Assembly (NCBI RefSeq): GCF_002234675.1
Contig: NC_019871.2
Coordinates: 14,292,331-14,356,330 of the forward strand
DNA length: 64,000 nucleotides
From: Oryzias latipes
Lineage: Eukaryota; Chordata; Actinopteri; Beloniformes; Adrianichthyidae
Reading direction: 5' to 3'
Below are positions 8,222 to 20,191 of this stretch, piece after piece; position 1 is the first letter of the stretch; every line of letters starts with the position of its first letter. Below the pieces are notes generated by a model. The model had not been told where the DNA came from and made no database searches. It saw nothing but the letters and a program-made list of their open reading frames with translations. The position numbers and the translations under genes are program-made.

Positions 8222-11150
8222 TGTAAAGACCCTGGGGCCTACATGCATGGACATCACATTTTGGGTTGTATAACCACAGTACTGTAGTTAATTCTGCTAT
8301 CAAAGCCCAAATAGGCAACAGTCGACATACAAAGATTATTTAGGAATATCTTTATTGGGTTTTGTTTGTGCCAACAATGTGTTTTTGTGTCCACTGTCCG
8401 TGTCTTTGGTCCATTGTTTCTGCCTGTGTTGTGCTGTCTATGTCTACTGAACATGTTAATCGAAAAATCATGTCTATTTTCTCACGCTCTGCAGCCTTTT
8501 GTTTGGGATTTAACTGGTATCTTCAGAGTAGGACTCAGTTGATGAGTTTAGAGCACAGAACATTGAAGATTGCAGCATTTTTCCAGCAGTGGTGGGTCTA
8601 TATGCACACAAGCTGACTGTGATGCAGGATTGCAGTGCATGTTTTGGCAGAAATTAACACATTTTCAGAATTTGGTGGCACAAGATCTCAGCACTGCCTC
8701 AAGTTTAGATTCGGCAAGAGTAATATGATAAAAAAAATAAGCTTTTTTTTAACTCAGTAACATATTTCAGAACATGTATTGTAGGGCACAAATGACAGTT
8801 CACCTTTTTATGGGAAGATATACTTCACATTTGTTTTAAATACTTTCAGAAATGACAATAAATGTTTTGAATCTATCATCGTTTTTTTCAAACTTAAGGT
8901 AAAACAAGAAAAAAGCTCTTTTGGCTTTTAAATTTGTCATTAAGAACTTATTAAAGTTACATTTTAATACCCTGAGGTTTGCTCAGAAAACCTGATATTC
9001 TCGTTTTGTAGTTTTTAAGAAACTAAACTGTTACAAATGGTTAAACTTTTTAAAAACCTTTTATCCTTATAGAGGTTCTTCTTACCAAATAAACACTCTA
9101 CTAAAATAATTGTAAGTTTTTATTAAAAATCTGGATTTTGAATAAAACTGTCAGTTATCCCCCTTACAAAGGTCAGGTTATTTTGGGTACTTTTTTAATC
9201 TTCTGTTCTACATCCTTTGCCTGATTTTTGTTTTTGGTTTGTTCTCTGTTGGAATTCTAAGTCTCGCATTCAGATCTTACAGTTAATTACAGTACATTCA
9301 GAAAAATAACAGTCTGTGTAGTTTAGATGTAGAACAAAGTTTAGTTACCGCAGAGAAGTGGACACCCCTCACACAGCGATCAAAGGGAAGCTGGAGCGCT
9401 GCGGCGTTATCAGAAAAATGAACTTCATGATGTTTCCCATCGCTGTCCCAGTGTCCCACACTCCTCCTCTGCTCTGCCCTCATCATGTGAGCAGCCAGGA
9501 GGGTTTCTGTTTGCATTCCCTCCTCAGCATGCTGGTGGGACAGAATCCAGCCTGATGCAGCTCACACACTTTTCATGAGCCGGCCTAGTGAAGCTAATGT
9601 GCACTAATTAAACCCTCCCTATGCTGTCAGGATTAAAATGGGATTACATTTCAGGATTACACTGAAAAGTGAGATCTAAGATTTCTGAGGCCCCTCCATA
9701 ATGCCATTGATTCCACCTTATAATACAATCTAAAAAAAAAAAGAGTGAAAGAAGACCATTTACACAGTGCATTAATGTAGATCACAGTTATGTAAGCAGT
9801 CGTTTTATGTTAAACACGTTCATAAATCTTATGTGATTCCTGGATTTGCTCCACAGCTCAGCAGAGGCATAAATGCCAAGTTTGTCTCTATCTTTTCAAA
9901 ATAAGAGACATTTTTAATGAAACCAAATTTTTTCAGAGATATACAAAAATGTTTCCCAAAAAGCAATGAAACTTTTTTAGATTCTGACTTCCTCGTGATT
10001 GTATTTGACTAATTTCAGTATCAAGTTATCATCTTTCATTCTTTCATTTTTGTCCATCTTGCAGTACTTACTTTAAATTTGAGTCATAATAAGTAATAAT
10101 CTTATAGATTTAGTCAATTTTCAAAAGGAAAACAGTTCAATTAGTTTTTCTTTTGCTCCATAGGATCTGAAAGTTAAACAGAAGAAAGGTCATAGGGGGC
10201 TTTGTTACCTTAACTGTTAACCATCTCCTCTCTGCTGCAGCCTTGCAGTAACTGCTGTCACTTGAAGTACTGTAAAACTCTGTGCTGTGGTGGACCCACA
10301 CTGCTGGCTGCTCATGATGCTGCAGTCCCTTGGCTCCCATGCGTGTTTCACTCCGCTGGGCTGTGAATCAACAGGTCAGATACGGGCTGACACCCCGGCG
10401 TAATCCCTGTTCCAACTTGGTGCCAGCACATTCCTGAACCACAGCTAAATCTGAGGAAAGACCCGGCGAGGAGGAGGCATTGAAATGCTGCTGCCGCCAA
10501 ACGAAAAGAACGGAAATCAATCTGAAACCTAAAGACTCTCTCTGTATAGTATTATACATGTAGATGTACGAACACATTGAGAGATCACAGAGAAATTTCG
10601 TTTGGTTTCTAAAGAAAACAAGCAGTATCCAATACAATTTCAATACCAACCTTTTGTTTTTTACCATAGACTTTGCCATGTAGTAAAATAATTTTCCAAT
10701 TTTTTAGCAGATAAATATAATGATTAGTAGTTTTAGTTGGTTGAGATTCTCTGCTTCTGTCATGGGTCAATATCACCATAAGGTGCCTTTGAGACTTCCC
10801 AATATCCCACCAAAAAATATGAGATTTCCCATTTAACTTCACATTTATTGTGTTAGGTGGATGCTGTGCTGTTAGAAATGCATGTTGGTCAAGATCCCAC
10901 ACCTTTTACAAATTAACTGCAAACAGACAATGCTTACACCAAAGAAATATAAACCCTGCCATGGACAATTTCAGAGTAGATTAAATACATTGTAATTAGA
11001 TCATGGATATAAAATTTATATTTTCAGAAAGCGATTTAGTCCCTTTGTCAAAACTGTGTATTAGCTAATAAGAAAAGTACTTTGATAGTAATGAAATTAA
11101 GCGCAAACAATTTTTTACTATACAAAATCAGCAAGAATTACACTTTCTTT
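8222..11150. other. Intergenic stretch, no gene recognised
   Basis: AT-rich sequence with two somewhat GC-richer patches (about 9350-9560 and 10340-10510). Open frames are short and show no family resemblance. The only notable structure is the homeodomain-type motif cluster at 9605-9660, listed separately. Confidence 0.5.
9605..9659. promoter_or_regulatory. Cluster of homeodomain-type motifs (three GGATTA plus TAATTA)
   Basis: GGATTA occurs at 9630-9635, 9641-9646 and 9654-9659, all in the same orientation and 11-13 bases apart. TAATTA lies at 9605-9610. GGATTA/TAATCC is the core bound by OTX, CRX, PITX and GSC proteins. A role as an enhancer is inference from motif density only. Confidence 0.3.
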
Positions 11151-11269
11151 TCTAAATAAAATCTAAGAACAAAGATATCTGGTGAAAATTTCAACCAAAA
11201 CCACTTGGCCCATATGTATTAATAAAGTAATCACACAGATAGTTTTGCTAACTGGTAGAAATAAATTGT

Positions 11270-12320
11270 TTATTTTTATTTGAATAGGAAAATAACAGGG
11301 TGGACAGTACCACGACAGGGTGGACCCTGGGCATGACAGGGTGGACACATTTTTAAAAGGGTCGTTAAACTACCTCATTTTGCAATCAATGAAAGAAAAT
11401 TACTACCTGAAGTCCCTTTCCCATGTAGTGTGAAATTATCAGGTGAACAGACTGGTTTTGATCCACTTCTCCTTTACATTGCAAAACACCAAAAATGAGC
11501 CATTAATGTGGCATTATTGAGATAACCTCTGAACATCAATGTGCACAGTGAAAGTCAAACATTCAACTGTAAAATGAAGAAAAATGTTGTTTGGTTTGAA
11601 GAAAAAACAACAACGATATCACTGAGACACATCTCCAAGCAGTCTTTTTTGGCAGCTATTGCAGGTACCTCAGTCTTTCAATTCAATATCACTCTCTGGG
11701 ACATAGAGCAGCTCAACAGATGTCTCCAGGCTTTTCAGCTTTTCATACCATCTGTGGGCATCAGGAATGTCTCCTCCATGGGCTACAATCCGGTCTGTTG
11801 ACCTCTTGAGGGCTCCATCCACACCATCTGGTGCACCCTTGCCATGACTAGCCTCAAAGAAATTCCATGTTATTTGTTTGAACCCACACTTGTAGGGTTC
11901 TGTTGAGACGTAGAAGAAATTTCCTTTTTGTCGACACTGTGTTGCAGGCCTATCACTGAAAAAATGAAGTATGCTAACTTGTGGGTGATGTTCTCTCAGT
12001 ATCTTCAGAACTGAATCAAGGTGGGCCCAGATGGCGACAGGGTCATGTCTTCTGGAGGTTGATATGAAGCAGAAGATGTGTGGTGCTTGTTCATCAGTGA
12101 TGTAGAGCACTCCAGTGTGCAGACTGGCCTGCTTATGTGAACCTCCAAAATGCACAGATTGTATTTCTTCACTGTATTTGCACAAGTAATTTTCTCTAAA
12201 ATCAATATGCAAGCAAAGCAAAGCAAGTAGACTGTGTACCATATAACTTGTATATTTTTAATTTAGGAAAGGCCTTTATATTAAATGATATTTCACCATG
12301 ACAGGGTGGACATGTTAAGC
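11270..12320 (-). mobile_element. Unclassified DNA-transposon-like element with CACCCTGTC repeats
   Basis: Three copies of ACAGGGTGGAC lie at about 11296-11345, on the left of a transposase-like ORF, and a fourth at about 12300-12310 on its right. A degraded fifth may lie near 12776. All have the same orientation, so they are not simple terminal inverted repeats. The true ends and any target duplication were not found. The region is bounded here only by the recognisable motif copies. Confidence 0.5.
11670..12242 (-). pseudogene. Fragment of a transposase-like ORF of a widespread uncharacterised family
   Basis: A 190-codon open frame with the string DFRENYLCKYSEEIQSVHFG, then FFSDRPATQCRQKGNFFYVS and TWNFFEASHGKGAPDGV. 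I recall similar proteins as uncharacterised repeats in fish and marine invertebrates. Regularly spaced acidic residues (DF, SDRPATQ, ASHGKGAPD) suggest an RNase-H-like (DDE/D) nuclease fold, but this is inference. The first Met is internal to the family pattern and the frame ends after ESDIELKD. Both N- and C-terminal parts appear missing, so it is treated as a dead fragment. Confidence 0.55.
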
Positions 12321-12329
12321 TTGACAACA

Positions 12330-15300
12330 TCTGACTACACACATAATATGATTAAAATTACTAAACAAAGGTGTAAATGTTTACTAGCCACAAATGTTTA
12401 CTAGCCACTGTTTCAGTCTCCAGTGAGACAAAATGCTGGTTGTGATGTCGGTTAAAAAATTATTTTTTTTAAAAGAGACAGTTACAGGCCACATAAGAAC
12501 CTGTCTTTCTTCTGCTTTCTTCACAAAGCATCAGCATGTTACACAATAAAATGAATAAAAAACAACAACCATTTAAAATGATTGTTCCCTTCTTGCCAGT
12601 TTGCAACATGCCATTAAATCCAACACTCCAGTTAATTTTCAATCACCTTGAGTGAAAAAAATAGATTTTTTGTATGTTTTGAAATAAAGTCAGACATGAA
12701 GGGGTTAAAAACTGAGACAATTGTCAGAGAAATATTTTTTTTCTTCAAATGACAATATAAAAAATACAGGGTCCACATTTTTCTTATGACAAGGATTGAG
12801 TTTTAAATAAACACGCCCCATAGAAAGGTCTATTTTAGCCTCTTAATGGGACTTTCTGTGTGGTATATTGGTTTTTAAAATGCCAGATATTTACCACAAA
12901 CCAAATTTTTATGCTTCATTATTTTTCATCACAACATTCTTGACTGGATCAGACTGAAAGGCAGTCTTCAGTTCAACTCTCTTTTCTTAAACTGGGCCAA
13001 AAGACGGCAATTTTGTGAGCATGTGTCAATGTTCAGAAAGCCACCTGTGGATCTTAATGCTTTGCAGAGTGGGAATTTTATCGTACTTTCATGTATGTTT
13101 TCCTTGATTTTTTTTGTGTGCTTTTAAAGGACATTCCCTTTTTTTGTTTGTTATAAAGATAAACTACATTTCTCATGACCCCACTGCACTATCAGAGGTC
13201 CACACCCTTCAAATATTTACCACCAGCATGCTGTACCTCATCCTGGTTATAGCCATTTCTGTTTTTTATTGCAGCAGGAGCTACCAGCTGATTTTCACCT
13301 TCTGTAATCTGTAATAAAAACACAGACTCTGGATTAAAACCATTTTTTTCTTCTTCTGCTAAATCCTCAAGTGCGCAGAGTAAGAAATGTTTCTGGTCAT
13401 AAGACGAGTTGTGAAAAAGCAGAACAGGAGGTCAGCGGGGAAAACATGAGAACATGTTTTACCCTGAGCACATCGCCCTCCTGACTCAACAGAGTAGCAG
13501 TTGTATGAAACCTAAAAAATAGAAACTCACAGATGAATAGATAGAAAGGAGAATAAACATTTGTCAGTAGGTAAACTCCAGTTTGACACTGCAAACATGC
13601 CAGAGAGACTGCTGAAGAACATGAACGGAGGTGAAGATGTCATGAAAAGAAAAGAATAAGGGGAGAGCTGGATGTATTTGTGTTCAAATGTGACATTGTG
13701 AAATGCAGGGCTAAATCTCACCAGATTAAAAGAATAATCTCACATTTTCTGATTAAAAAAAATATGCACAGATCATTAAAAAAAAATCCAATAATCAGAT
13801 TTTGTCACTGTGTGCTAATCATCAATTGTGTGCAATGAAACCCTTTCCACACAAGAGGCCTTTTTGTGACTTTGGATGAGACCAACGCTCTTATTTAATT
13901 ACAATTTCAGTGCTTTTTAGGGCATTTGCTATCAAAAGAAACACAATTATCCCAATTTTCTCAGAAAATTGACTTCAAAACATGTCACAGTTTTAGTTTA
14001 GGACCAGTATTTGGACTTTATCTTGTGTTCTTGTTCTCAAAATCAGTATGAGAACATTACTGGGTGCGGTAGATTAAGACACAGGGAAATTCTTACAGCA
14101 GCAGTTCTCAGTCTGAACTCCACACCCTCACCAGAGGAAAACTCCTCCACCCCACCTCGTGATGGGGTGACTGTGAGGAGACTCTTGAGAGGACAAAAGT
14201 GAAAGGTCTTTGTTCTTCATAGTTTTTTTTATTTAAAAAAAATTGAGAAACAAAAAGACACTGAAAACATTAAGACTTCACAAACTTTTTCAAAGAATCA
14301 TAGAACTCTGTGTGGATCATTTTTTCTCCAAATTCAAATATTTTCCCTTCAACTAAAAAGTTTTGCCCCTTATTAAAGAACGCAGGAACATCTAGGCCAA
14401 ACAGAAGAAGCAAAGCTGCAAACTCATTGCCTTTATTGCACAATCTGCTTTGCCTGAAACCCCTACAGGAAAAAAAAGAAACATCGTCATAACAGAAAAC
14501 AAATTCTCAACTGTTCACCTCCGGTTTGAAGCTCAAATGCGTTTAGTTTGCTTGTTCTCTCTAGCTAAAGCTAACTGATCGGTCTACTTTAGTGGTCCAG
14601 TTCATAATCAAAACTTTCTAGCAGCAGCAGTCACATCTCCTGCAGACTGGTAGAAAACATCAGTGCAAATGTTTGGAAACGGGCTCAAAATATGCTGCAA
14701 AATTCCAAGATTGCACAGAGAAACCCTTCAAACTCAGGAAAATTTCTGAGTCCCATCTCTCCTTCAAACAGGTCTGGTCCTCCTACTCTGGTGTGGGAAA
14801 AACTTTCCTCTCTTATCTCCATGTTTATAAGACATTTGAAGATATTTTTAACGTCTGGTTTAAACCAGACACGACCCTGTCTTTCTCTAACCTCAAATAA
14901 ATAAACCTTCCATGAACAAATGGGTTCAAATTAAGAATATCCAGAAAAATGAACTATCCTCCCTATGAGAGGCAGGATGTGCCACAAAAGTGGGAGTTAA
15001 AGTCCAACATATGTGTCATAGTAGGCAGTGTGCTTTACATACTGCATGAATTTGAACATTTGTATTTGATATTGACACGTTTTCAAAGCACAAGTCTTCA
15101 AGTCCCAACTAGACTTGGTCTAAAGATATTTTTCTTATGGAACTGCTTCCATCTTGGGGTCAGAATACACTTGGTGTGATTGAACACGGAGCCATCTCTT
15201 TCAGTTGCTACATGCATTTATTTGAGAGCAACAATTTCCGCCATACATATCTGTGATTACCAGCACATTTCAATAAAGTTAACAAATCATTAATAAAAAT

Positions 15301-16300
15301 TTCTAAAAATTAAAGCATTACAAAGAGCTGGGCAAACTATTTGTTGAGAGGGGGTAAAGATCAGAGGGGATGAAAAATGCTAAGGGTTGTATATATTTCT
15401 GTGGCGGGGGGGGGGGGGGGGGGTATTTTTCCTCTTTGCAGACTTGCAGGAATTAAATGCAACATTCTTTTGCTTAACGTTGAAAAAAAAATGCAGTTGA
15501 TATTTGGACTCTTCTTCAGGAAGGAGGAAAACAACCCAAATGCGCCCCCTTGTGGCCACAAACTCCTCTGGCAGTTTCAAAACAAGCAGTCCAGACATTT
15601 TCAAACACCTTAGTATTTGCTTTTATGACTGCACCCTAGTCAGTACAACGCAATTGCTCTCCCCATGAATTTCCCCAAAAAAGAAAAAAAAAATGCTCTA
15701 ATTTGAAAATGAAACACACATACATCAAAAAAGGAGGACAGTTTTAAAAGCAGCCCCTACACACAGATGAGAAATCAAATGGGGGAGGGAATAAAATCAA
15801 AGAAGGCTGCAGCAGGTTTACAAAAAAAATAGATCTTTCAAAGCAGCTAAGAGGGGATGAAGGAGAAACGAGAATGCTAAAGGCGGACTGAAGGCAACAA
15901 GCAGAGAGATGAAAGAAAGTTCCAGAAGAGGTAAAGGAGAGCAGGGGAAAGAGCATCAAGCCCTGACTGTTTCTTCCTTTACGTTTGTATACCAAAAACA
16001 GCTTTAGTTTGGGGATGAAGAAAAAAAATAGGCATACCTTAACCAAAATACAGTTTTTGTAGCAGCAAAGGGTCAACTCAAAACTGCTTTTTGGAATTGA
16101 ACTTCTTTATAATTTTTGTCAGAACTGAGACGGATGGGGGGCACACTGATTCCTGAGGGGCCAAAAGGAAACGGAGCAGGAGAAAGCAAACAGGGAGGAG
16201 GTCACTTTGGCAAAGGTCTCTTAAGAGTTTTATTTCCAGGGCGGAGAGAAAGAGTCCAGGAGAAGGTGGGAGACACACAGGGTTAACATTGAAAACAGAC
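12330..16300. other. Intergenic stretch, no gene recognised
   Basis: AT-rich DNA with no convincing exon. It includes a possible piggyBac-type MITE remnant ending near 12715 (CAGACATGAAGGGGTTAA) and a run of about 20 G at 15403-15423. Short open frames lack family resemblance and codon structure. Confidence 0.5.
15403..15423 (+). repeat. Homopolymer G tract
   Basis: An uninterrupted run of about 20 G bases, a potential G-quadruplex and a common place for assembly length errors. A similar tract lies at 45227-45243. Confidence 0.9.
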
Positions 16301-16316
16301 ACATCAACAACCTCAG

Positions 16317-16322
16317 CTTTAT
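16317..16322 (-). terminator. Possible distal polyadenylation signal
   Basis: The minus strand reads AATAAAG downstream of ppp1r37. Use by ppp1r37 would need a 2.2-kb 3' UTR running through a SINE and the inverted-repeat cluster, so this is only one option. Another AATAAA lies near 18336. Confidence 0.25.
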
Positions 16323-16934
16323 TGATAGAAAAACCTTTCAGGGTGACACACTCTCAACCTCAACCTCTGTGAGTCTGCAGGTTTGGTCAACAGGGTCCAG
16401 GAGCACAGACCTTTGTAGTCATCACCTGTACAGCTCTGAGTGAGGAACATTTTTTGATTGCTAGCTAACGGACTGCCGAGGATCTAAATGAGATTGTGTG
16501 TTCTGTCTTTGGTTAGTGTTTCATCCGGCCTTCCTCGTCTCTTCGGTCCTCTCACACAGGCATGTGTGCGTCTGTGGAGATCTTAGGCTGGAAAGATGTA
16601 GTGATACGAAGGGGATTTCTTCTCTCCGCCCTTTCACACAGAGGATGTAGTGTGGCTGTAAAGACTCCTTATGGGACAAAAGGTGAGCTCTTAAGGTCGA
16701 CTGTTCACCTTTCTGAACACAACGTTTGACTGCTGTAACACTTGGTCTTCGGTTGTTTAAGGAAAAAGATGTTGATGGTCCGGTCACAGAGATGACAAAA
16801 ACACTGTGGTCACATAGCTGAGGATCCATCGGAGATCTGTCTACACCTGTGGAGGAGAAACACGGATAACTGAACAATCAGTTTTAGAGCGCTGGATTGT
16901 TACTTAGGTGGTGATCTGATCTGATTCATGAATC

Positions 16935-17325
16935 CATTCATTCATCTTCTTAACCGTTTATTCCCTTTCGGGGTCACGGGGTTGCCGGAGCCTATCCCGG
17001 CCACTTGGGCGTAGGCAAGGGATACCCTGGACTGGTCGCCAGTCTGTCGCAGGGTGGAATATCCTTATCACACATCCATTCACTCTCACACTCACACCTA
17101 TGGACAATTTAGAGTTGCCAATCAACCTATGAAGCATGTTTTTGGACAGTGGGAGGAAGCCGGAGATCCCGGAGGAAACCCACGCATGCACGGGGACAAC
17201 ATGCAAACTCCACACAGAAAGGTCCCCCATTGATGTTGTGTTTTTCATGTCCCCCAGCCGGAACTTGAACCGGGGGCCTTCTTGCTGTGAGGCAAGAGCG
17301 CTAACCACTGCGCCACCGTGCAGCC
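16935..17325 (-). mobile_element. tRNA-derived SINE with L2-like tail, 14-bp target duplication
   Basis: Read on the minus strand, the element starts GGGCTGCACGGTGGCGCAGT with a tRNA-like A box (TGGCGCAGTGGTTAGCGC) and B box (GGTTCAAGTTCC). It ends with the fish L2-type tail: GACTGGCGACCAGTCCAGGG, GTGACCCCGAAAGGGAATAA and an ATGAATGA repeat. The 14-bp CTGATTCATGAATC flanks it exactly at 16921-16934 and 17326-17339. The intact duplication indicates LINE-driven insertion and a fairly young age. A close relative lies at 34740-35132. Confidence 0.92.
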
Positions 17326-17398
17326 CTGATTCATGAATCAAGATCAACAATTCACAGATCAAACCAGGATTTTTACTGTTTAATCAAAATATTTCTTA

Positions 17399-18425
17399 GG
17401 GCTGTGATAAATGAATAGCAAAACAACTGAGTACATCATTTCCATTTCACTGCAACAGTTTAATCTAAATAAGTCAACATAACTTAAATTATACTCCAAA
17501 TGACCCTAGTCTACATAAGAGGAAGTAGGCCTGCACAATAAATCACAAAATTATCGTTATTATAATGTCAAGCTGTGCAATAAGCATATCGCAAAAGTCT
17601 GCAAGAATTGCGATAAATGGTAACCCTAAATGTGCTAAAACCATCTTATGGCAGCTTGAAGTATTTCACGAATCAAATAAATCCCTTTATCCATTTGACC
17701 AATCGGATGGACTCCTTTTGTTAAATGGTCGCCTTCTATGTAGACGAGGGTCATTTGGAGTTTAATTTAAGTTATGGTGACTCTTATTTAGATTAAGCTG
17801 TTGCAGTGAAATAGAAATTATGTTTTTGGTTTCTTGCCATTTGTTCATGAATTGCAAGTCAAATCGTCATCGCAATATTGCTCACTAATATCGCAAATCG
17901 CATGTTTTCCTCATATGTGCAGCCCTAGGAGGTGAGCATGTAGCATAAAAGGGGTCCAACTGATTGGTCAAATGCATAAAGGGATTTATTTGATTCGTTA
18001 AATGGTAAATGGCGTATACTTGTATAGGTCTTTTTTACCTTCCGTAAAGGCCCAAGTCGCTTTACAGTCACAGTCCCATTCACCCATTCACACACACATT
18101 CACACATTGGTAAGGTGAGGTTCGGTCTCTTGCCCAAGGACACTTTGAGGCAGGAATTGAACCTGCAATCTTCCCATCAGAGGTCAACTGCCCTCCCTCT
18201 GTACCAAAGTAAAGCCCCCTTGGCAGCCTAAATAAGTTTTTTTTAGCACATTTAAGGTTACCATTTATTGCTATTTTCGCCGACTTTTGAGATATGCATA
18301 TTGCACAGTTTGACATTGCGAAAATGATAAATTTGCGATTTATTGTGAAGGCCTAATATTTGTACTTATAATTTCGGGAACAGATTGTGAATATCTGAGT
18401 AATTGGATACTCCTTACAGCCCTAA
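17399..18425. repeat. Nested hAT-type MITEs forming interleaved inverted repeats
   Basis: The outer ends read TTAGGGCTGTGATAA at 17399 and TTACAGCCCTAA at about 18414-18425, inverted. Inside, arm A (17430-17525) is inverted at A' (17727-17822), including ACTCCAAATGACCCT against AGGGTCATTTGGAGT. Arm B (17528-17715) is inverted at B' (17945-18353), including GGCCTGCACAATAAATCAC against GATTTATTGTGAAGGCC. Arm B' is split by a SINE. GGGCTGCAC-like ends are typical of fish hAT MITEs. The order is A-B-A'-B', so the arms interleave. Confidence 0.75.
18003..18222 (-). mobile_element. tRNA-like SINE (second family) inside an inverted-repeat arm
   Basis: On the minus strand this carries a tRNA-like head (GACCTCTGATGGGAAGATTG, then CAGGTTCAATTCCTGCC) and the tail GAATGGGACTGTGACTGTAA with TATACAAGTATACGCCATTT. 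The same order occurs on the plus strand at 45300-45515. It interrupts arm B' of the inverted-repeat cluster after TTCGTTAAATGG, so it inserted after that arm formed. Confidence 0.75.
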
Positions 18426-18503
18426 TCATTTCCAGCAATAAAGTTTTCTAGCAAAGCGTGATCATAAAGAGGTGAATGCATGTGAGGTTCTTACATGGAC
18501 AGT

Positions 18504-20191
18504 TCACACTGCGTCTCTTCCAGACTCCAAGCTGGCTTCTCGGAGCAGCTCCTCCAGTTCCTGTTCACCGTCAGCACTCGCTGCAGGAGTAACACCCGAC
18601 ATAACTTTGTTAACGATGTTCACCAACAGAAAGAGCTGTGCCTGTTCCAAATGATCTACGAGAACTCACCATGCTCCATCACGCAGTTACCAGGCTTTGG
18701 ACTTTCACTGCTTAGAAGGTGGACGGCAAACTCTGGCTTCAAACCATTAGGTAAAGCTGAGCTCGCCACGTTTTCCTCGAGAGCATCGGCAAAGCCCTCA
18801 TCTGCAGCGACCTCGTTAACGCACTTCCCTTGTTCGACCACTGAAACCGGACTCCCTTCAGCTTCAGATGGAGTCGAGGTGAGGTGGAGGTTCTGCGCTT
18901 CTTCGTGGGGGACAGACGCCTCAGACTCTCCTTCCTGTTCAGCAGCCTCTGCAGGCTTTGGCCATGACTCCTCGTTCTGTGTGGGTGAATGTGCTGGTGC
19001 TTCCTGCGTCTCTTCCTGCTGTGGAGGTTCCTGGTCGGCTTGGTTTGATGGGGAGGTCTCCTCTGATGCTTGATCATTCAGAAGAGCAGATGATAAAAGC
19101 TGCTGCTGCTGCAGATCCTGAGGTTGGTTCATTTCCTCCATTTTGCTCAGATCTTGTGCGTGACTCTCCTCTTCTTTAATGTCATCAGGTTGGGGGGTCA
19201 CAGACGTACCTGCACCTCCCTCTGCCAGCTGAGAGGTCGCAGACTGCACTGATGCAGAATCTGAAGGCAGAGCTTGTGTTTGGAGACTTGGCCCTAAAGT
19301 TCTGGCTGTCCCGTCCTCTGTGGGTCGGCTTGCTGGCTGGGATTCTAGTTTGCTGGTGAGTGTAGTGTTGGACTCTGATGTACTCTGCTTGGTGCAGAGC
19401 GCAGAAGCAGCAGCTGAGCCCTGGTTCACCTCCTCGCCCGTCAGCTGTGTTTGCTCAGATGTGGGAGAAGAAGCTGGAGGTGGCGTCTGCTGCGTCGCAC
19501 ACGAGGGTACGTCTGCAGCCTTCTGTGAGGCCGCTTTGGTCAGGATGGGAGCTGCAGGGTCATTTTTCTGTTGTGGCTCAGGAGGGCTTTCCACCCTGGT
19601 GACCATAAAAATCTTGTGACCTCTGCCCGGGCTAGAGACAGATATGCAGCGCCCAGGAGAGGGAGGGGTCCCAGTAGGAACTGTGGCTTCTGTGACAGTA
19701 ATGCCAGAAATGACACGTTGTCCTGCAGCAGGCGAAACAGCTGGGTGTGAAGAGGTACTTGAGGCACTGGGGGGAAACTTTGCAGCTCCTGAATTTGACT
19801 GAGGAGCAGTCTGACTCTGGGCAGTGGAGTTTGGAGCGGAAGAAGACTTTGTCACCTCCTCTCCGTCATCCTCGTCCTCAGTGTCTGAGTCAGACTCCAG
19901 ATTTGGTGCAGGAACGTTTTTCTCTGTGCTTCCTTCAGCCTGGCTGCTCGCCTGTCCCTCGTTTCCTGAGATTTCAGCCTCTTTATTTCTTTGCTCCCTT
20001 TCATCTGATGATGGCAACTCCTCCTCCTCTTCTTCTCTGGTCCCATCCTCTGTAGCGATTTCAGCCATAGAGGTAGACAGCCTCATCTTCTGATCGAGCT
20101 CCTCCTTCTCCTTGGCAAGGATGAAGTTTCTCTTGCAGCCATTTTGGATCTCAGCTAGCAGGGCGCGCTGTGTCTCTATGAAGCTCTTCAC
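18504..20191 (-). CDS. ppp1r37: ppp1r37 exons 11-12: acidic low-complexity tail and C-terminus
   Basis: Exon 11 (18670-20191, 507 codons) begins VKSFIETQRALLAEIQ and then turns into Glu/Ser/Pro/Gln-rich sequence with runs such as EEEEEELPSSDEREQ and LQQQQLLSS, predicted to be disordered. Its donor is GTGAGT right after codons for CVMEH. Exon 12 (18504-18580) adds a short helix-like end, GEQELEELLREASLE, and the stop. The open frame on the opposite strand across exon 11 is a shadow of this biased composition. Confidence 0.9.

Noticed and set aside
9298-9555. Overlapping frames on both strands in a GC-richer patch; one has a string vaguely like ribosomal protein S15a (KLERCGVI)
   Set aside because: The similarity covers only a few residues and the rest does not match; no exon structure.
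16521-16877. 118-codon minus-strand frame downstream of ppp1r37
   Set aside because: No family resemblance, no splice context, and it lies where a 3' UTR or intergenic DNA is expected.
17255-17325. tRNA-like A and B boxes that could be called as a tRNA gene
   Set aside because: They are the head of a SINE with an L2-like tail and target duplication, and do not fold into a full tRNA.
18495-19602. Plus-strand frames of up to 192 codons opposite ppp1r37 exon 11
   Set aside because: They are antisense shadows of the Glu/Gln/Ser-rich coding exon.
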